A stretch of 64,000 nt of DNA from Actinomycetota bacterium (GCA_005884115.1 VAXW01000002.1:186001-250000); one strand, 5' to 3'. Counted from the stretch's first letter, positions 52,816-63,374 are shown. Notes: generated by a model from the sequence alone, not told the origin. A program made the numbers and translations.

Positions 52816-54654
52816 CTACTTGCGCGCGAGGCGCAAGGCCTTGTTGCGCTCGACCTTCGCCAGCACGAGCTTGCGCATGCGCACGGCCGTCGGCGTCGCC
52901 TCGACGGCCTCGTCCTCGCGCACGAACTCGAGCGCCTCATCCAGCGTCTGCTTGTGGTGGGTATCGAGCCGCACGAGGACCTCCGCCGTGGAGGAGCGGA
53001 TGTTGGTGAGGTGCTTCTCCTTGCAGGGGTTCACATCGAGGTCCTCAGAACGGGAGTTCTCGCCCACGATCATGCCCTCGTAGACCTCCTCGCCGGGACC
53101 GACGAAGAGCACGCCCCGCTCCTGCAGCGTCATCAGCGAGTAGGTCGCCGTGGCTCCGCGACGATCGGCTACGAGCGCGCCGGTCGAGCGCGTCAGCAGC
53201 TCCCCGGCCCACGGCTCCCAGCGGTCGAACACGTGGTGCATGATCCCCGTTCCCCGCGTCTCGGTGAGGAACTCTGTGCGAAACCCGATGAGTCCGCGGG
53301 CGGGCACGAGATAGTCCATTCGCACCCAGCCCGTGCCGTGGTTTGTGATGTGCTCCATCCGGCCCTTGCGCGCCGCCAGCAGCTGCGTGACCGTACCGAC
53401 GTGATCCTCGGGCACGTCGACCGACAGGCGCTCGACGGGCTCATGGCGCACCCCGTCGATCTCGCGCTCGATCACATGCGGCTCTCCGACCGTCAGCTCG
53501 AAGCCCTCGCGGCGCATCATCTCCACGAGCACGACGAGCTGCAGCTCGCCGCGGCCCTGGACCTCGTAGGTGTCCGGTCGGTCGGTCTCTCGAACGCGCA
53601 GCGACACGTTGCCCACGAGCTCCTGATCCAGGCGCGCCTTGATCTGCCGGGCAGTCAGCTTCTCGCCGTCGCGCCCCGCCAGCGGCGAGGTGTTGACTCC
53701 GATCGTGATCGACATCGCCGGCTCATCGACGGTGATCACGGGCAGGGGGCGCGGATCTCGCGCATCGGCGAGCGTCTCGCCGATCGTGACCTCGTCGATG
53801 CCGGCGACCGCGACGATCTCCCCCGGTCCTGCCTCCGACGCGTCGACGCGCTGGAGCGCCTCCGTCACGTAGAGCTCGGAGACCTGTGCTTGCTCGATCG
53901 TACCGTCGGCCCGGCACCACGCGATCTGCTCACCCTTTCTTATGTGCCCGTGACGGATGCGGCAGATCGCCAGGCGTCCGACGTATGGCGAGGCGTCGAG
54001 GTTGGTGACGAGCGCTTGCAGCGGATGCTCGGGGTCGTGCATCGGCGGAGGGATGCGCTCGAGGAGCAGATCGAACAGCGGCGCGAGGTCCGCGCCGTCG
54101 AGCGGCGCGCCCTCCTCGTAACGCAGCGAGGCGCGGCCTGCCTTCGCGTTGCAATACACGATCGGAAAATCGATCTGCGTCTCATCCGCATCGAGGTCGA
54201 GGAATAGCTCATACACCTCGTCGACGACCTCCGCGATGCGCGCATCGGAGCGATCCACCTTGTTGACCACCAGGATCAGCGGCAGCCGAGCCTCGAGCGC
54301 CTTGCGGAGCACGAAGCGGGTCTGCGGGAGCGGTCCCTCGGATGCGTCGACGAGCAGCAGCACCCCGTCCACCATCGTCAGGCCGCGCTCCACCTCCCCG
54401 CCGAAGTCGGCGTGCCCGGGGGTGTCGACGATGTTCAGCTTCACACCCCCGTAGTGAAGGGAGGTGTTCTTGGCCAGTATCGTGATCCCCTTCTCGCGCT
54501 CGAGGTCCATCGAGTCGAGCACCCGCGTCATCACCTCCTGTCCGGCGCGGAATGCGCCCGACTGCCACAGCATCGCGTCCACCAGCGTGGTCTTGCCGTG
54601 GTCGACATGCGCAACGATCGCCACGTTGCGAACGTCCTCTCTTGCGGCGAGCAC
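52816..54654 (-). CDS. typA: Ribosome-associated GTPase BipA/TypA
   Basis: The 612-residue translational GTPase has [20 protein letters not shown] (G1), [16 protein letters not shown] switch as [33 protein letters not shown] (G3) and [10 protein letters not shown] (NKxD, G4). The later EF-G-like domains include [20 protein letters not shown] and [20 protein letters not shown], which are BipA marks. It acts at the ribosome during assembly and stress. The GTG at 54654 (V-L-A-A-R-E-D) is used; upstream codons to 54981 are antisense to the aminotransferase and unlikely to be translated. Confidence 0.96.
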   Translation of the reverse strand: MLAAREDVRNVAIVAHVDHGKTTLVDAMLWQSGAFRAGQEVMTRVLDSMDLEREKGITILAKNTSLHYGGVKLNIVDTPGHADFGGEVERGLTMVDGVLLLVDASEGPLPQTRFVLRKALEARLPLILVVNKVDRSDARIAEVVDEVYELFLDLDADETQIDFPIVYCNAKAGRASLRYEEGAPLDGADLAPLFDLLLERIPPPMHDPEHPLQALVTNLDASPYVGRLAICRIRHGHIRKGEQIAWCRADGTIEQAQVSELYVTEALQRVDASEAGPGEIVAVAGIDEVTIGETLADARDPRPLPVITVDEPAMSITIGVNTSPLAGRDGEKLTARQIKARLDQELVGNVSLRVRETDRPDTYEVQGRGELQLVVLVEMMRREGFELTVGEPHVIEREIDGVRHEPVERLSVDVPEDHVGTVTQLLAARKGRMEHITNHGTGWVRMDYLVPARGLIGFRTEFLTETRGTGIMHHVFDRWEPWAGELLTRSTGALVADRRGATATYSLMTLQERGVLFVGPGEEVYEGMIVGENSRSEDLDVNPCKEKHLTNIRSSTAEVLVRLDTHHKQTLDEALEFVREDEAVEATPTAVRMRKLVLAKVERNKALRLARK

Positions 54655-54665
54655 GGCCTGACAGG

Positions 54666-56063
54666 CTAGCGGCGGGCCCCAGCGGCTCCGCGGCCAAGCC
54701 GCACGCCGAGTCTGGCCAGCGCCCGGGGGTAGTGCTCGGCCTTGGCCACCGTCTGCTCGAGCGCCTGCGCGAAGCGCCTGATCTCCTCCTCCTCGACTGT
54801 CAGCGCTGGCAGCACCTTGATCGTGTTCATGCGATGGCCCGCCACCTGGCACAGGATGCGGTGCTCGTGGAAGAGGGGAACCGTGACCAACTGCGCGAAG
54901 AGGCCCGCCTGGCGACCCTCGACAGCCTCCCAGAGCATGCGCGCCGCGCGACCCGACGGGGGCCCGAACTCGATCGCCCACATCAGACCCAGACCGCGCA
55001 CCGCGCGCACGACCTCGTAGTGCTCAACGAGCGGCGCCGTCAGCTCGAGCAGCAGTGCTCCCAGCTGTTCGGCGCGCGCGACCAGGCGCTCCTGGTCGAT
55101 CACGCGCAGCGTTGCAAGCGCAGCGGCAGCGGCCAGGTCGTTGCCGCCGAAGGTCGAGCCATGGCGCACTGCGCGCTCCATGCCGTCGAACACCCGATCG
55201 AAGGCTGAGCGCGAGACGAGCGCCGCCCCGATCGGCACCATCCCGCCGGAGAGAGCCTTGGCGATGCAAACGATGTCGGGCTCGAGCTGCCAGTGCTCGA
55301 GCGCGAGAAAGCGGCCCGTGCGCGCAAGGCCGGTCTGTACCTCGTCGCAGACGAACAGCGTCCCGGCCGCTCGGCACAGCGACTGCGCGCTCGCCAGGTA
55401 GCCGGGGGGCGGAATGTTCACGCCCTTGCCCTGGACCGGCTCGAGCACAAGAGCCGCAACCGGGGGGCCTTCGAGCGCGCGCGTCAGCGCATCGAGGTCG
55501 CCGAAGGGAACCGGATCGCATCCCGCGAGCAGCGGCTCGAAGCCGCCGCGAAACTCGTCGTTGCCATTGATCGAAAGCGACCCCATCGTCAGGCCGTGGA
55601 AGGCATGCTCGGCGTACAGCACGCGTTGACGGCCGGTGGCCGCCCGCGCGATCTTGATCGCGGCCTCGACGGCCTCGGTCCCGCTGTTGGCGGGAACCAT
55701 CGCCGCGACGCTGTCGGGCGCCCGCTCCAGCAACTGCTCGGCCAGGACACCGCTCAGCAGCGTCACCCCGAGCTGCGGCAGGTTGGCGGTGCGCGCGGCC
55801 ATCACCTCCTCGATCGCAGCCACGACCTCGGGGTGATTGCGCCCGAGCGCGAACACGCCATAGCCTCCAAAGAGGTCCAGGTAGCGCTCTCCGGAAGCGT
55901 CGATCAGGTGCGCACCCTCGCCTCCGCGCCACTCCTTGTCGAAACCCAGCGTGCGCAGGATCCGGCCCATCTGCGGGTTCAGGTAGCGGTCGTTGAGCGC
56001 CATCTCCTCGCCGCGGCGGGCGTCGAGGATCTCTGTTATCGGCGGAAGCGTGGAGTGGACCAC
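54666..56063 (-). CDS. Class III PLP-dependent aminotransferase
   Basis: The 465-residue enzyme has [60 protein letters not shown] and [20 protein letters not shown] (the conserved D of D-E-x-x-x-G). [20 protein letters not shown] holds the PLP lysine in CIAKAL, and [20 protein letters not shown] ends the PLP region. These are motifs of ornithine, putrescine and 4-aminobutyrate aminotransferases. The substrate is not fixed by the sequence. The GTG at 56063 ([11 protein letters not shown]) is used in place of the open frame upstream. Confidence 0.9.
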   Translation of the reverse strand: MVHSTLPPITEILDARRGEEMALNDRYLNPQMGRILRTLGFDKEWRGGEGAHLIDASGERYLDLFGGYGVFALGRNHPEVVAAIEEVMAARTANLPQLGVTLLSGVLAEQLLERAPDSVAAMVPANSGTEAVEAAIKIARAATGRQRVLYAEHAFHGLTMGSLSINGNDEFRGGFEPLLAGCDPVPFGDLDALTRALEGPPVAALVLEPVQGKGVNIPPPGYLASAQSLCRAAGTLFVCDEVQTGLARTGRFLALEHWQLEPDIVCIAKALSGGMVPIGAALVSRSAFDRVFDGMERAVRHGSTFGGNDLAAAAALATLRVIDQERLVARAEQLGALLLELTAPLVEHYEVVRAVRGLGLMWAIEFGPPSGRAARMLWEAVEGRQAGLFAQLVTVPLFHEHRILCQVAGHRMNTIKVLPALTVEEEEIRRFAQALEQTVAKAEHYPRALARLGVRLGRGAAGARR

Positions 56064-56227
56064 GGGCAAAGCGTATGCGCGCGGGCTCGCGCAGGCGTGG
56101 CGCCCTTGCCCTCGCTGGGCACCTCGGCTAGGATCCGCTCGGAGAGGGAAGCTCACTGAATCTTCACCGGCGTGCGCACTCGTCACGGCGAGGATTGCGC
56201 CAGGTGGGCGACACACGGATTAGGGGG

Positions 56228-57658
56228 ATGGGGTCGTTGTCCGACAGCACGCGTTTTTCAGTCGATAAGCCGTTCACGCGGCGCACATTCCTGCGCTACG
56301 GCGGCTCGTTGGGGGCTTCGGTCGCCGCCGCCTCCAGCGGCGGCGCGATCTGGCGCGCCGCATCAGCGCTGGGCGCGACCGTCAAGCAGCCGGACAGCCT
56401 CCCCGACCCGAAGCGGCCGGCAGGGACGTCGACCAGCGCGATGCCGTTCGATCACATCGTGATCGTGATGATGGAGAACCACTCCTTCGACAACCTCCTG
56501 GGAGCGCTGGCGCGCTCGGGGCAGCCTAAGGCGAAAGGCCTGAAATTCAACACGGCCGGTGTCGCCCTCAACAGCAACCCTGGCCCAGAAGGCCCCGTGC
56601 GCTCGTTCCCGTTCCCCAACACGGCGCAGGGCCCCAACGTCTCGCAGAGCTGGAACGCCACGCACGAGCAGATCGACGGGGGCCTCATGGACGGATTCGT
56701 GCGCTCCGTCGGAGGCGCGGTGCAGCCGATGGGCTACTGGACCGAGGAGGTCCTGCCGTTCGCCTACTCCATGGCGCGCACCTTCTGCGTGGCCAACCGC
56801 TGGTTCTGCTCGGCGCCCTGCCAGACCTATCCCAACCGTCGCTTCCTGATGGCTGGCACCGCGTACGGCAACATCGCGACAACCACCGAAAGCCTGTTCG
56901 ACCCGCCGCCGCCGAACGGCACGATCTGGGACCGCCTGCACGCCTACGGGATCAGCTGGCGCAACTACTTCACCGACCTGCCGTCCGTGGGCGTGATCGG
57001 CTCGACGGTCGAGAAGTATCCCGAAAACCTCACGCCGATCGCGCAGTTCTTCGCCGACTGCGCCACGGGCAGCCTGCCGGCCGTGAGCCTGGTGGACCCC
57101 GAGTTCGGCGTCGCCGGCATCGTCGGCTCGGGTCTTGCCCAGCTGCCGGCGCTCAAACCGCTGGCGGAAAAGCTCGAAACGACGGGCGGAGACGAGGAGA
57201 ACCCGCAGGACATGGCCTACGGCGAGTACTGGGCCTACAAAGCCGTAAACGCGGTGCTCCAATCGCCGGCATGGCCGCGCACGCTGCTGATCTACACCTA
57301 CGACGAGCACGGCGGCTACTACGACCACGTGCCCCCACTGGAAGCGATCGCTCCTGACTCGATCCCTCCCGAACTGGGTCCGAACGACGTGCCCGGCGGG
57401 TACAACATCTATGGGCCGCGCGTGCCAGCCGTGGTGGCCTCGCCGCACTCCAAACCCAACGCGGTCACGAACGTGGTCCACGACCACACGTCCGTGCTCG
57501 CCACGATCGAGGCGAAGTGGAACCTCCCGCGACTCACCTATCGCGACGCGAACGCGAAAACGGTCATGGATTTCCTCGACCTCGAACACACTGCGTTCTT
57601 GCAACCACCGACAATCACCGAACCGCCTGCGCCGGTGGAAGCGGTGACGACCCCCTGA
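56228..57658 (+). CDS. Secreted PF04185 phosphoesterase (phospholipase C/acid phosphatase type)
   Basis: The protein has a Tat signal, FTRRTFLRYGGSLGASVAAA (R-R-x-F-L). The catalytic domain starts FDHIVIVMMENHSFDNLLGA, where E-N-H-S-F-D is the PF04185 signature. AYSMARTFCVANRWFCSAPC, CQTYPNRRFLMAGTAYG and LLIYTYDEHGGYYDHVPPLE are further conserved blocks of the superfamily, with metal-binding D/H. It would hydrolyse phosphodiesters outside the cell, perhaps to release phosphate. An earlier TTG at 56195 is possible; ATG 56228 is preferred because GGGGG precedes it. Confidence 0.87.
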   Translation: MGSLSDSTRFSVDKPFTRRTFLRYGGSLGASVAAASSGGAIWRAASALGATVKQPDSLPDPKRPAGTSTSAMPFDHIVIVMMENHSFDNLLGALARSGQPKAKGLKFNTAGVALNSNPGPEGPVRSFPFPNTAQGPNVSQSWNATHEQIDGGLMDGFVRSVGGAVQPMGYWTEEVLPFAYSMARTFCVANRWFCSAPCQTYPNRRFLMAGTAYGNIATTTESLFDPPPPNGTIWDRLHAYGISWRNYFTDLPSVGVIGSTVEKYPENLTPIAQFFADCATGSLPAVSLVDPEFGVAGIVGSGLAQLPALKPLAEKLETTGGDEENPQDMAYGEYWAYKAVNAVLQSPAWPRTLLIYTYDEHGGYYDHVPPLEAIAPDSIPPELGPNDVPGGYNIYGPRVPAVVASPHSKPNAVTNVVHDHTSVLATIEAKWNLPRLTYRDANAKTVMDFLDLEHTAFLQPPTITEPPAPVEAVTTP

Positions 57659-57670
57659 TCTGGAGGGACC

Positions 57671-58891
57671 ATGCCAAGCTGCTCCGCCACTCGCACCGAC
57701 GCGCGCCCGACGCGTAGATCGTGGCCGCCAAGGTCTCTGGCCGTACGCAGCGCCCTGCTCGTCCTCTGCGCGGTCGCGTGCGCGGCGGCAGCCGGACCAT
57801 CGGAGGCCTCCGCAACCTTCCGCACGCCCAAAATCCGCCACGTGTTCGTGATCGTGCTGGAGAACCAGGGCTACGCCGCGACGTTCGGCAACCCGACGGC
57901 CGACCCCTACCTGGCATCCACTCTTCCGGCGCAGGGAGCGCTGCTCGAAAACTATTACGCGACCGGGCACGAGAGCAACGACGACTACGTCTCCCTCGTC
58001 TCCGGCCAGCCGCCGAACCCCGAAAACCAAGCCGACTGCCAGTCGTTCAACGACTTCACGCTCCCATCCACCGAACCCAACGGCGTGGAGGGCGGCGTCG
58101 GCTGCGTGTATCCGTCGTCGGTCGCCAACATTGGCAACCAGCTTTCGGCGGCGAAACTGAAGTGGAAGGGCTACATGGAGGACATGGGGAACGACCCCAA
58201 TCGCGAGGCGGCGGCGTGCGGGCACCCGCCGGTGGGGGCAAAAGACGGAACCCAGAAAGCCGAGCCAGGTGACGGCTACGCCACGCGCCATGACCCGTTC
58301 GTGTACTTCCACTCGGTGATCGACGAAGCCAGCTACTGCGACGCGCACGTGGTCGCGATGGGGTCACCGACGGGCGCGATGCCGGCGGCCGCGCTGCGCC
58401 ACGAGACCGGCCTTGCCACCGACCTCTCGTCTGCGACGAAAACGCCGAAATTCGCCTTCATCACGCCGAACCTCTGCAACGACGGCCACGATTTCCCCTG
58501 CACCAACCAGACGAGCGGGGCCTCCGCGCTCGAAGACATCGACGCCTTCCTTGAAACCTGGGTGCCGAAGATCACGGGCTCGGAAGCGTTCAAGAAAAAC
58601 GGGCTGCTCGAGATCATCTTCGACGAGGCGGGCAACTCGGAAACGGAAGCGTGCTGCGGCGAGACGCCGGGACCGGCGTCGCCCTTCCCCGGCATCACGG
58701 GTCCGGGCGGCGGCAGGGTGGGAGCGGTGCTGCTGTCCCCGTTCATAAAACCGGGGACAGTGAGCAGCGTCGAATACAACCACTACTCATCGCTCGCCAC
58801 CTGGGAGTCGCTGTTCGGCTTGCCCCGGCTCGCCGACGCCGCCTCTGTGCCAGCCATCTTCGGCCCCGACGTCTTCACCGCTGCGGGCTGA
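57671..58891 (+). CDS. Secreted PF04185 phosphoesterase family protein
   Basis: The 406-residue protein has a signal sequence, LAVRSALLVLCAVACAAAAG, preceding RHVFVIVLENQGYAATFGNP, a divergent form of the PF04185 start (E-N-Q-G-Y rather than E-N-H-S-F-D). GHESNDDYVSLVSGQPPNPE with C-Q-S-F-N, and LLEIIFDEAGNSETEACCGE and SSVEYNHYSSLATWESLFGL, follow the phosphatase layout. It lies 12 bases after the previous phosphoesterase with a strong GGAGGG, so the two form an operon. Changed active-site residues suggest a different substrate. Confidence 0.82.
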   Translation: MPSCSATRTDARPTRRSWPPRSLAVRSALLVLCAVACAAAAGPSEASATFRTPKIRHVFVIVLENQGYAATFGNPTADPYLASTLPAQGALLENYYATGHESNDDYVSLVSGQPPNPENQADCQSFNDFTLPSTEPNGVEGGVGCVYPSSVANIGNQLSAAKLKWKGYMEDMGNDPNREAAACGHPPVGAKDGTQKAEPGDGYATRHDPFVYFHSVIDEASYCDAHVVAMGSPTGAMPAAALRHETGLATDLSSATKTPKFAFITPNLCNDGHDFPCTNQTSGASALEDIDAFLETWVPKITGSEAFKKNGLLEIIFDEAGNSETEACCGETPGPASPFPGITGPGGGRVGAVLLSPFIKPGTVSSVEYNHYSSLATWESLFGLPRLADAASVPAIFGPDVFTAAG

Positions 58892-58910
58892 TCGCAGGGG
58901 CCGGCCGACC

Positions 58911-60077
58911 CTACAGCGCGGCGAGACGGGCGGCGAGGAAGTGACGCTCGGGCTCCGAGCGCGTGAGCTCGAGAGCGCGCTCGTACGCGACGCGCGCCTC
59001 GGTGCGCCGGCCGAGCCGGCGCAGCAGGTCGGCGCGGGCTGCGTGAAAGTAGGGGTAGGAGCTGAGGTCGGAAAGCGCCTCTATCGCCTCCAGGCCAACA
59101 TCGAGGCCGCGCGCTTCCGCCAGCGCCACGGCGCGATTCAGCTCCACCACCGAAGAGCGCGTCCGCTGAGCGAGCTCGCCGTAGAGCGCGGCGATCTGCG
59201 GCCAATCGGTGGCGTCCTCCGCGTGCAGCGAGGCGATCGCGGCCTGCAGGACATAGGTGCCGCGGCCGCCCAGCGCGAGCGCCTTCTCGAGCGCGGCGCG
59301 CCCTGCCTCGATCTGGCCCCGGTCCCACAGCGCCCGGTCCTGATCGGCCAGCAGGACGAGCTCGCCATCGCGAATGCGAGCAGCGCGCCTGGAGTCGTGC
59401 AGGAGCATCAAAGCGAGCAGCCCGAAGACCTCGGGCTCATCGGGCATCAGTTCAACCAGTGCGCTTCCGAGGCGGATCGCCTCCGCGGCAAGCTCAGCGC
59501 GGCCGCCATATCCCTCGTTGAAGATCAGGTAGACGACCGCGAGCACCGCGCTCAAGCGATCGGGCAGCAGATGCGCCGGCGGAGTGCGGAACGGGATTCC
59601 AGCGAGCCTGATCTTGCGCTTGGCGCGCACCAGACGCTGTGCCATGGTGGCCTCCGAGACAAGAAAAGCGCGCGCGATCTCCTGCGTGCGCAGGCCGCCC
59701 AGCGCACGCAGCGTAAGCGCCACCTGCGCATCGGTGGCGAGTGCCGGATGACAGCAGGTGAACAGCAGCTCGAGCCGCTCGTCGGGGAAGATGGTCTCGT
59801 CCACCTCGGCCTGCTCCTGCTGTGCGTTTGCGCGCTCGATCAGGTCCGAGTCGGGTTTGACCTTGCGCTCGCGACGAAGCCTGTCGATGGCGCGATTGCG
59901 CGCGGTGGTGATCAGCCACGCGGCCGCGTTGGCGGGCGCTCCGTCGCTCGGCCAGCGCTGCGCCGCGACGGCGAAGGCTTCCTGCGCGGCTTCCTCGGCG
60001 AGGTCGAAATCGCCAAGGAAGCCCACCAGCGAGGCAAGGACCCGCCCCCAGTGATCTCGGAAGACCTGCTCGATCAG
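58911..60077 (-). CDS. ECF42-type sigma factor with TPR-like C-terminus
   Basis: The protein of about 388 residues has sigma region 2, [20 protein letters not shown] with [20 protein letters not shown]. Region 4 is [20 protein letters not shown] with [21 protein letters not shown] long helical-repeat C-terminus contains [31 protein letters not shown] and [20 protein letters not shown]. This is the layout of ECF42 sigma factors, paired with a DGPF/YCII protein, as here. The frame continues upstream of the GTG at 60026 as [16 protein letters not shown], expected family sequence. The only start there is a CTG at 60077 in a CTGA overlap with the DGPF gene. Confidence 0.88.
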   Translation of the reverse strand: MIEQVFRDHWGRVLASLVGFLGDFDLAEEAAQEAFAVAAQRWPSDGAPANAAAWLITTARNRAIDRLRRERKVKPDSDLIERANAQQEQAEVDETIFPDERLELLFTCCHPALATDAQVALTLRALGGLRTQEIARAFLVSEATMAQRLVRAKRKIRLAGIPFRTPPAHLLPDRLSAVLAVVYLIFNEGYGGRAELAAEAIRLGSALVELMPDEPEVFGLLALMLLHDSRRAARIRDGELVLLADQDRALWDRGQIEAGRAALEKALALGGRGTYVLQAAIASLHAEDATDWPQIAALYGELAQRTRSSVVELNRAVALAEARGLDVGLEAIEALSDLSSYPYFHAARADLLRRLGRRTEARVAYERALELTRSEPERHFLAARLAAL

Positions 60078-60430
60078 CGCTCGACCACCGGTCGTATCTC
60101 GATCGCTCCCCCGAGCCGAGCGGCGGGGATTCGCGCGGCCAGCTCGATGGCTGCGTCGAGATCATCGGCCTCGAAGAACAGGTAGCCGCCGAGGGCCTCC
60201 TTGACCTCGACGAACGGGCCGTCCGTGGTCAACGTCGCGCCGTCCTGAACGCGCACGGTCGTCGCCGTCTGCGGCGGCTGCATCTGCACCCCCGGGGTGA
60301 CGCCGTCCGTTTGGCTGATCGCCCGGTAGTCGGCGTAGACGGCCTTCTGCTCCTGCTCGGACAGCCCTCCCCACTCCTCGGTGCCCGGCAGCGGGGTGTC
60401 GCCTTGGTGGATCAGCAGCATGTACTTCAT
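60074..60430 (-). CDS. DGPF/YCII-related protein, ECF42 partner
   Basis: The 118-residue protein begins [20 protein letters not shown], then [20 protein letters not shown] with its DGPF motif, [20 protein letters not shown] and [17 protein letters not shown]. This is the YCII-domain family next to ECF42 sigma factors, perhaps regulating or being regulated by them; direct biochemistry is limited. A GGAGGTG lies close to the ATG at 60430. The stop overlaps the sigma factor's proposed CTG start. Confidence 0.92.
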   Translation of the reverse strand: MKYMLLIHQGDTPLPGTEEWGGLSEQEQKAVYADYRAISQTDGVTPGVQMQPPQTATTVRVQDGATLTTDGPFVEVKEALGGYLFFEADDLDAAIELAARIPAARLGGAIEIRPVVER

Positions 60431-60580
60431 GGCACCTCCTGGGATCTTGATCGTTTCAGCTAAGACGAACGGGGCGCGCGTAAATCGACACCCACGCCCG
60501 CGGAACATCTCGCCCGTCATCGCGCGGACCGCCGCGAGCGCCCCACCTACACGCGCCCGTCCACTGGGTACGCTGCCGGC

Positions 60581-61333
60581 GTGAGCCTTCACCCCCTCGC
60601 GGAGCGTTTTGCGTCGGTCGCCGATCACTACGAGCGCGGGCGCCCTGAGTACGCGCCGGCGGTGATCGGCGCACTCGCAGCAGAGCTTGGCCTGGCGCGC
60701 GGGGCCATGGTGCTCGATCTTGCTGCCGGAACCGGCAAGCTGACGCGCGCGCTGCTGGCCGCCGAGCTGGATGTCATCGCGATCGAGCCGCAGGCCGCGC
60801 TGCGCGAGGTGCTCGCCACGGGCGTCGGCGAGCACCGGGTCCGCGAGGGTCTGGCCGAGGCGATACCGCAACCCGATTCCTCCGTGCAGGCGGTCACGGT
60901 CGCCGACGCCTTCCACTGGTTCGATCACGGCAAGGCGCTCGAGGAGATACGCCGCGTGCTCGTGCCCGGCGGCGGCCTGGCCGTGATCGCGACGGTGCCC
61001 GATTGGGGGGGCGCATCGTGGGCGCACGAGATCGGGACGTTGATCGCGGCCCTGCGCCCCGAGCACCCACACTTCGACGGCCCGCCATGGCAGGACGCGC
61101 TGCACGCGAGCGGCCACTGGCGCGACGTGCGCGAGGTGAGGGTCACCTGCACCCGGCCGGCGGAGCCGGAGCGGATCGTCGACCACATGATCTCGATGAG
61201 CTGGGTCGCCGCTCTGCCGCCGGCTCGGAGAGACGAGACGATCGAGCGGATCCGGACGTTGATCGAGGATGGCGAGACGCCCGCCGAGATGCCCGTTCAC
61301 GTTGTCCTGGGATTGGCCTCGCTGCGCGCCTGA
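60581..61333 (+). CDS. SAM-dependent methyltransferase
   Basis: The 250-residue class I methyltransferase has GAMVLDLAAGTGKLTRALLA (motif I), LDVIAIEPQAALREVLATGV (motif II), VQAVTVADAFHWFDHGKALE (motif IV, F-H-W-F-D) and LVPGGGLAVIATVPDWGGAS. The H-W-F-D motif is shared with a common class of small-molecule methyltransferases; the substrate is unknown. Starts with GTG at 60581, diverging from the DGPF gene. Confidence 0.85.
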   Translation: MSLHPLAERFASVADHYERGRPEYAPAVIGALAAELGLARGAMVLDLAAGTGKLTRALLAAELDVIAIEPQAALREVLATGVGEHRVREGLAEAIPQPDSSVQAVTVADAFHWFDHGKALEEIRRVLVPGGGLAVIATVPDWGGASWAHEIGTLIAALRPEHPHFDGPPWQDALHASGHWRDVREVRVTCTRPAEPERIVDHMISMSWVAALPPARRDETIERIRTLIEDGETPAEMPVHVVLGLASLRA

Positions 61334-61387
61334 GGACGAGGGGCCCTTCGCGCCGTCAGGCGCCGACCGGGCTGCGCTGGTCGAGCG

Positions 61388-61765
61388 CTATCGCGCCGCT
61401 GCCGGTTCGGTCAGGCACGTGTCCTCCTCTGCGTACGCCGGTGAGCAGGCGCAGAGCACCTTCAGCGGAGCGGTGCCCGTGTTGACCAGCTTGTGGCGAG
61501 AGCCCGGCGGGATAAGCGCGCAATCGCCCTCAGCCACGATGCGCTCCTCGCCGTCGATGACAAGGCGCCCTTCGCCGGCTGTGATGAGGTACAGCTCCTC
61601 GCTGGTTCGGTGGTAGTGCTCGGTCGTCGCCGCACCCGGCGCGAGGATCGCCTCGGCGAGGCTCTGGTTCTTTGCCGGCGCCGACACACGTCCTGCCCAC
61701 TCCCTGATCTCCGAGCCGTCGAGCGAGGTGAAGGCCTCGAGGTCTCGATAGGAGCGAACGTGCAC
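61388..61765 (-). CDS. Cupin-domain protein
   Basis: The 125-residue protein is one cupin domain. LAPGAATTEHYHRTSEELYL contains motif 1 (H-x-H then E) and IVAEGDCALIPPGSRHKLVN motif 2 (P-x-G-x-x-H). The metal ligands H, H, E and H are present. Single cupins of this kind are often small metalloenzymes or sugar isomerase-like proteins. No operon partner. The ATG at 61765 is close to the conserved start. Confidence 0.88.
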   Translation of the reverse strand: MHVRSYRDLEAFTSLDGSEIREWAGRVSAPAKNQSLAEAILAPGAATTEHYHRTSEELYLITAGEGRLVIDGEERIVAEGDCALIPPGSRHKLVNTGTAPLKVLCACSPAYAEEDTCLTEPAAAR

Positions 61766-61856
61766 CGCCGCCCAAGTCTAGATCGGGCGCCGCTGCGGAC
61801 GCTCGGCGGTTGTTCGACAGCGACAGGGAGGGGTCATGGCGCGGAGGTAGGCTGCT

Positions 61857-62603
61857 TCAGCGAAACTGGTCGCCGTTTGGGACCTCGCCGCCGCGGCGTC
61901 GCGCTCGACCGGCAGGCCGAGCCGAGCGCTGGGCGCTCAGGTGGGACCGAAACCACGCGCGTGCCAACTCGGCGACACGCTCGAGTGCTCCCGGCTCTTC
62001 GAAGAGATGACTCGCGTGCTCCACGATCTCGAGGCGGGTCTCGCAGCGCAGCTGTCGTTGCGCCTGCCGGTTGAGCTCGAGCACGACCGGGTCGGCGCTG
62101 CCGACGATCAGGAGCGTCGGCGCCACGACTGAGGCGAGCTCGGCGCCGGCGAGGTCTGGGCGCCCTCCGCGCGACACAACGCTGAGGACGCGCGCGGGGC
62201 GCCGTGCGGCGGCCATGAGGGCTGCCGCGGCTCCCGTGCTGGCTCCAAAACACCCCACCGCGAGCTGTGCGACTGCGGGCTCGCTCTCCAGCCAGTCGAT
62301 CGCCGCGACCATCCGGCGGGCGAGCAGCGGGGTGTCGAAGCGCAGCTCGCCAGTGCGCAGGTCTGCTCTCTCCTCCTTCGCCGTGAGCAGGTCGAGGAGC
62401 AGCGTGGCCAGCTGAGCTTCGTTGAGCCGCATAGCGACTTCGCGGTTGCGCGGGCTGTGGCGGCCGCTGCCGCTCCCGTGCGCGAAGGCCACGACGCCGA
62501 CTGCGCCCTCGGGCGCCGTCAGGTCGCCGACCAGCTGTGCAGGGCCGGCGGAGATCGTCACCGACCGGGTCAGGCTGGCTGTCGATGAGGCGCCCATACG
62601 CAA
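61857..62603 (-). CDS. Alpha/beta hydrolase, dienelactone-hydrolase-like
   Basis: The 248-residue protein has VGVVAFAHGSGSGRHSPRNR, the loop before the first helix, then AVGCFGASTGAAAALMAAAR with the nucleophile elbow G-A-S-T-G. PTLLIVGSADPVVLELNRQA has the acid and IVEHASHLFEEPGALERVAE the His, completing the Ser-Asp-His triad. The C-terminal 30 residues are basic and poorly conserved. The substrate is not predicted. It converges on the cupin gene at lower coordinates. Confidence 0.85.
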   Translation of the reverse strand: MRMGASSTASLTRSVTISAGPAQLVGDLTAPEGAVGVVAFAHGSGSGRHSPRNREVAMRLNEAQLATLLLDLLTAKEERADLRTGELRFDTPLLARRMVAAIDWLESEPAVAQLAVGCFGASTGAAAALMAAARRPARVLSVVSRGGRPDLAGAELASVVAPTLLIVGSADPVVLELNRQAQRQLRCETRLEIVEHASHLFEEPGALERVAELARAWFRSHLSAQRSARPAGRARRRGGEVPNGDQFR

Positions 62604-62720
62604 CCGCTACCCGCAGCGCATGGGAAGGATGCATGATCGCGGCCCGGCCCCGCACACGTCGCGTCCCGAGGACCTCAGGACGCCAGGTCAGGAGAGCCTC
62701 AGTGCCGGTAGCCTCCAGCC

Positions 62721-63335
62721 GTGCGCGAGGTAGCCCCCGGCGTGTTTCACTGGCGTGCCTACCACGAGCAGATCGGCATCGATGTTCACTCCTATCTGCT
62801 CGAGCCTGCTGGCGTGCTGCTCGATCCCATGCTGCCGACTGCTGGGCTCGACGCCGTTACCAGTCACGGCCGACCCCACACGATCCTCCTGACAAACCGC
62901 CATCACCTCCGTGACAGCGAGCGCTTCGTGGCGGAGCTCGGATGTGCCGTACGGGCACCGCGGGCGGGGATGCACGAGTTCGCGCGCGAGGCGCCGGTCG
63001 AGCCCTATGACCCCGGCGACGAGCTGCCTGGCGGCGTGGTCGCGTTTGAGGTTGGCGCGATCTGTCCCGACGAGAGCGCGCTGCATCACCCAGGGCTGCG
63101 CGTTCTCGCGTGCGCCGACGGGCTTTTCCGCGGGGACGATGGCTCGGGAGCGCTCGGGTTCGTCCCCGACGAGCTCATGGGCGACGATCCCACGGCGGTC
63201 AAGGAAGGTCTCTTCGCCTCATACACGCGCCTGGCTGCTGAGCTGGACTTCGATCACCTCTTGCTCGCGCACGGCGAGCCGATCGCCGGCACGGGCCGGG
63301 AGGCTCTGCGCACATTCGCCACCGAACACGCATAG
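62721..63335 (+). CDS. Metallo-beta-lactamase-fold-like protein, partly degenerate
   Basis: The 204-residue protein starts MREVAPGVFHWRAYHEQIGI with DVHSYLLEPAGVLLDPMLP, typical of the beta-lactamase fold. HTILLTNRHHLRDSERFVAE stands where H-x-H-x-D-H is expected, but here it is R-H-H-L-R-D, so the zinc site is altered. GLRVLACADGLF and FDHLLLAHGEPIAGTGREAL supply later positions (D and H). It may be a one-metal enzyme or a non-enzymatic family member. Starts with GTG. Confidence 0.65.
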   Translation: MREVAPGVFHWRAYHEQIGIDVHSYLLEPAGVLLDPMLPTAGLDAVTSHGRPHTILLTNRHHLRDSERFVAELGCAVRAPRAGMHEFAREAPVEPYDPGDELPGGVVAFEVGAICPDESALHHPGLRVLACADGLFRGDDGSGALGFVPDELMGDDPTAVKEGLFASYTRLAAELDFDHLLLAHGEPIAGTGREALRTFATEHA

Positions 63336-63374
63336 CACGCGCTCGGTTCGCTGACGGAGCGCGGTTGAGCGTGT

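Noticed and set aside
52954..54207. Plus-strand open frame opposite bipA
   Set aside because: A shadow of the bipA coding frame, with no motif or ribosome-binding site.
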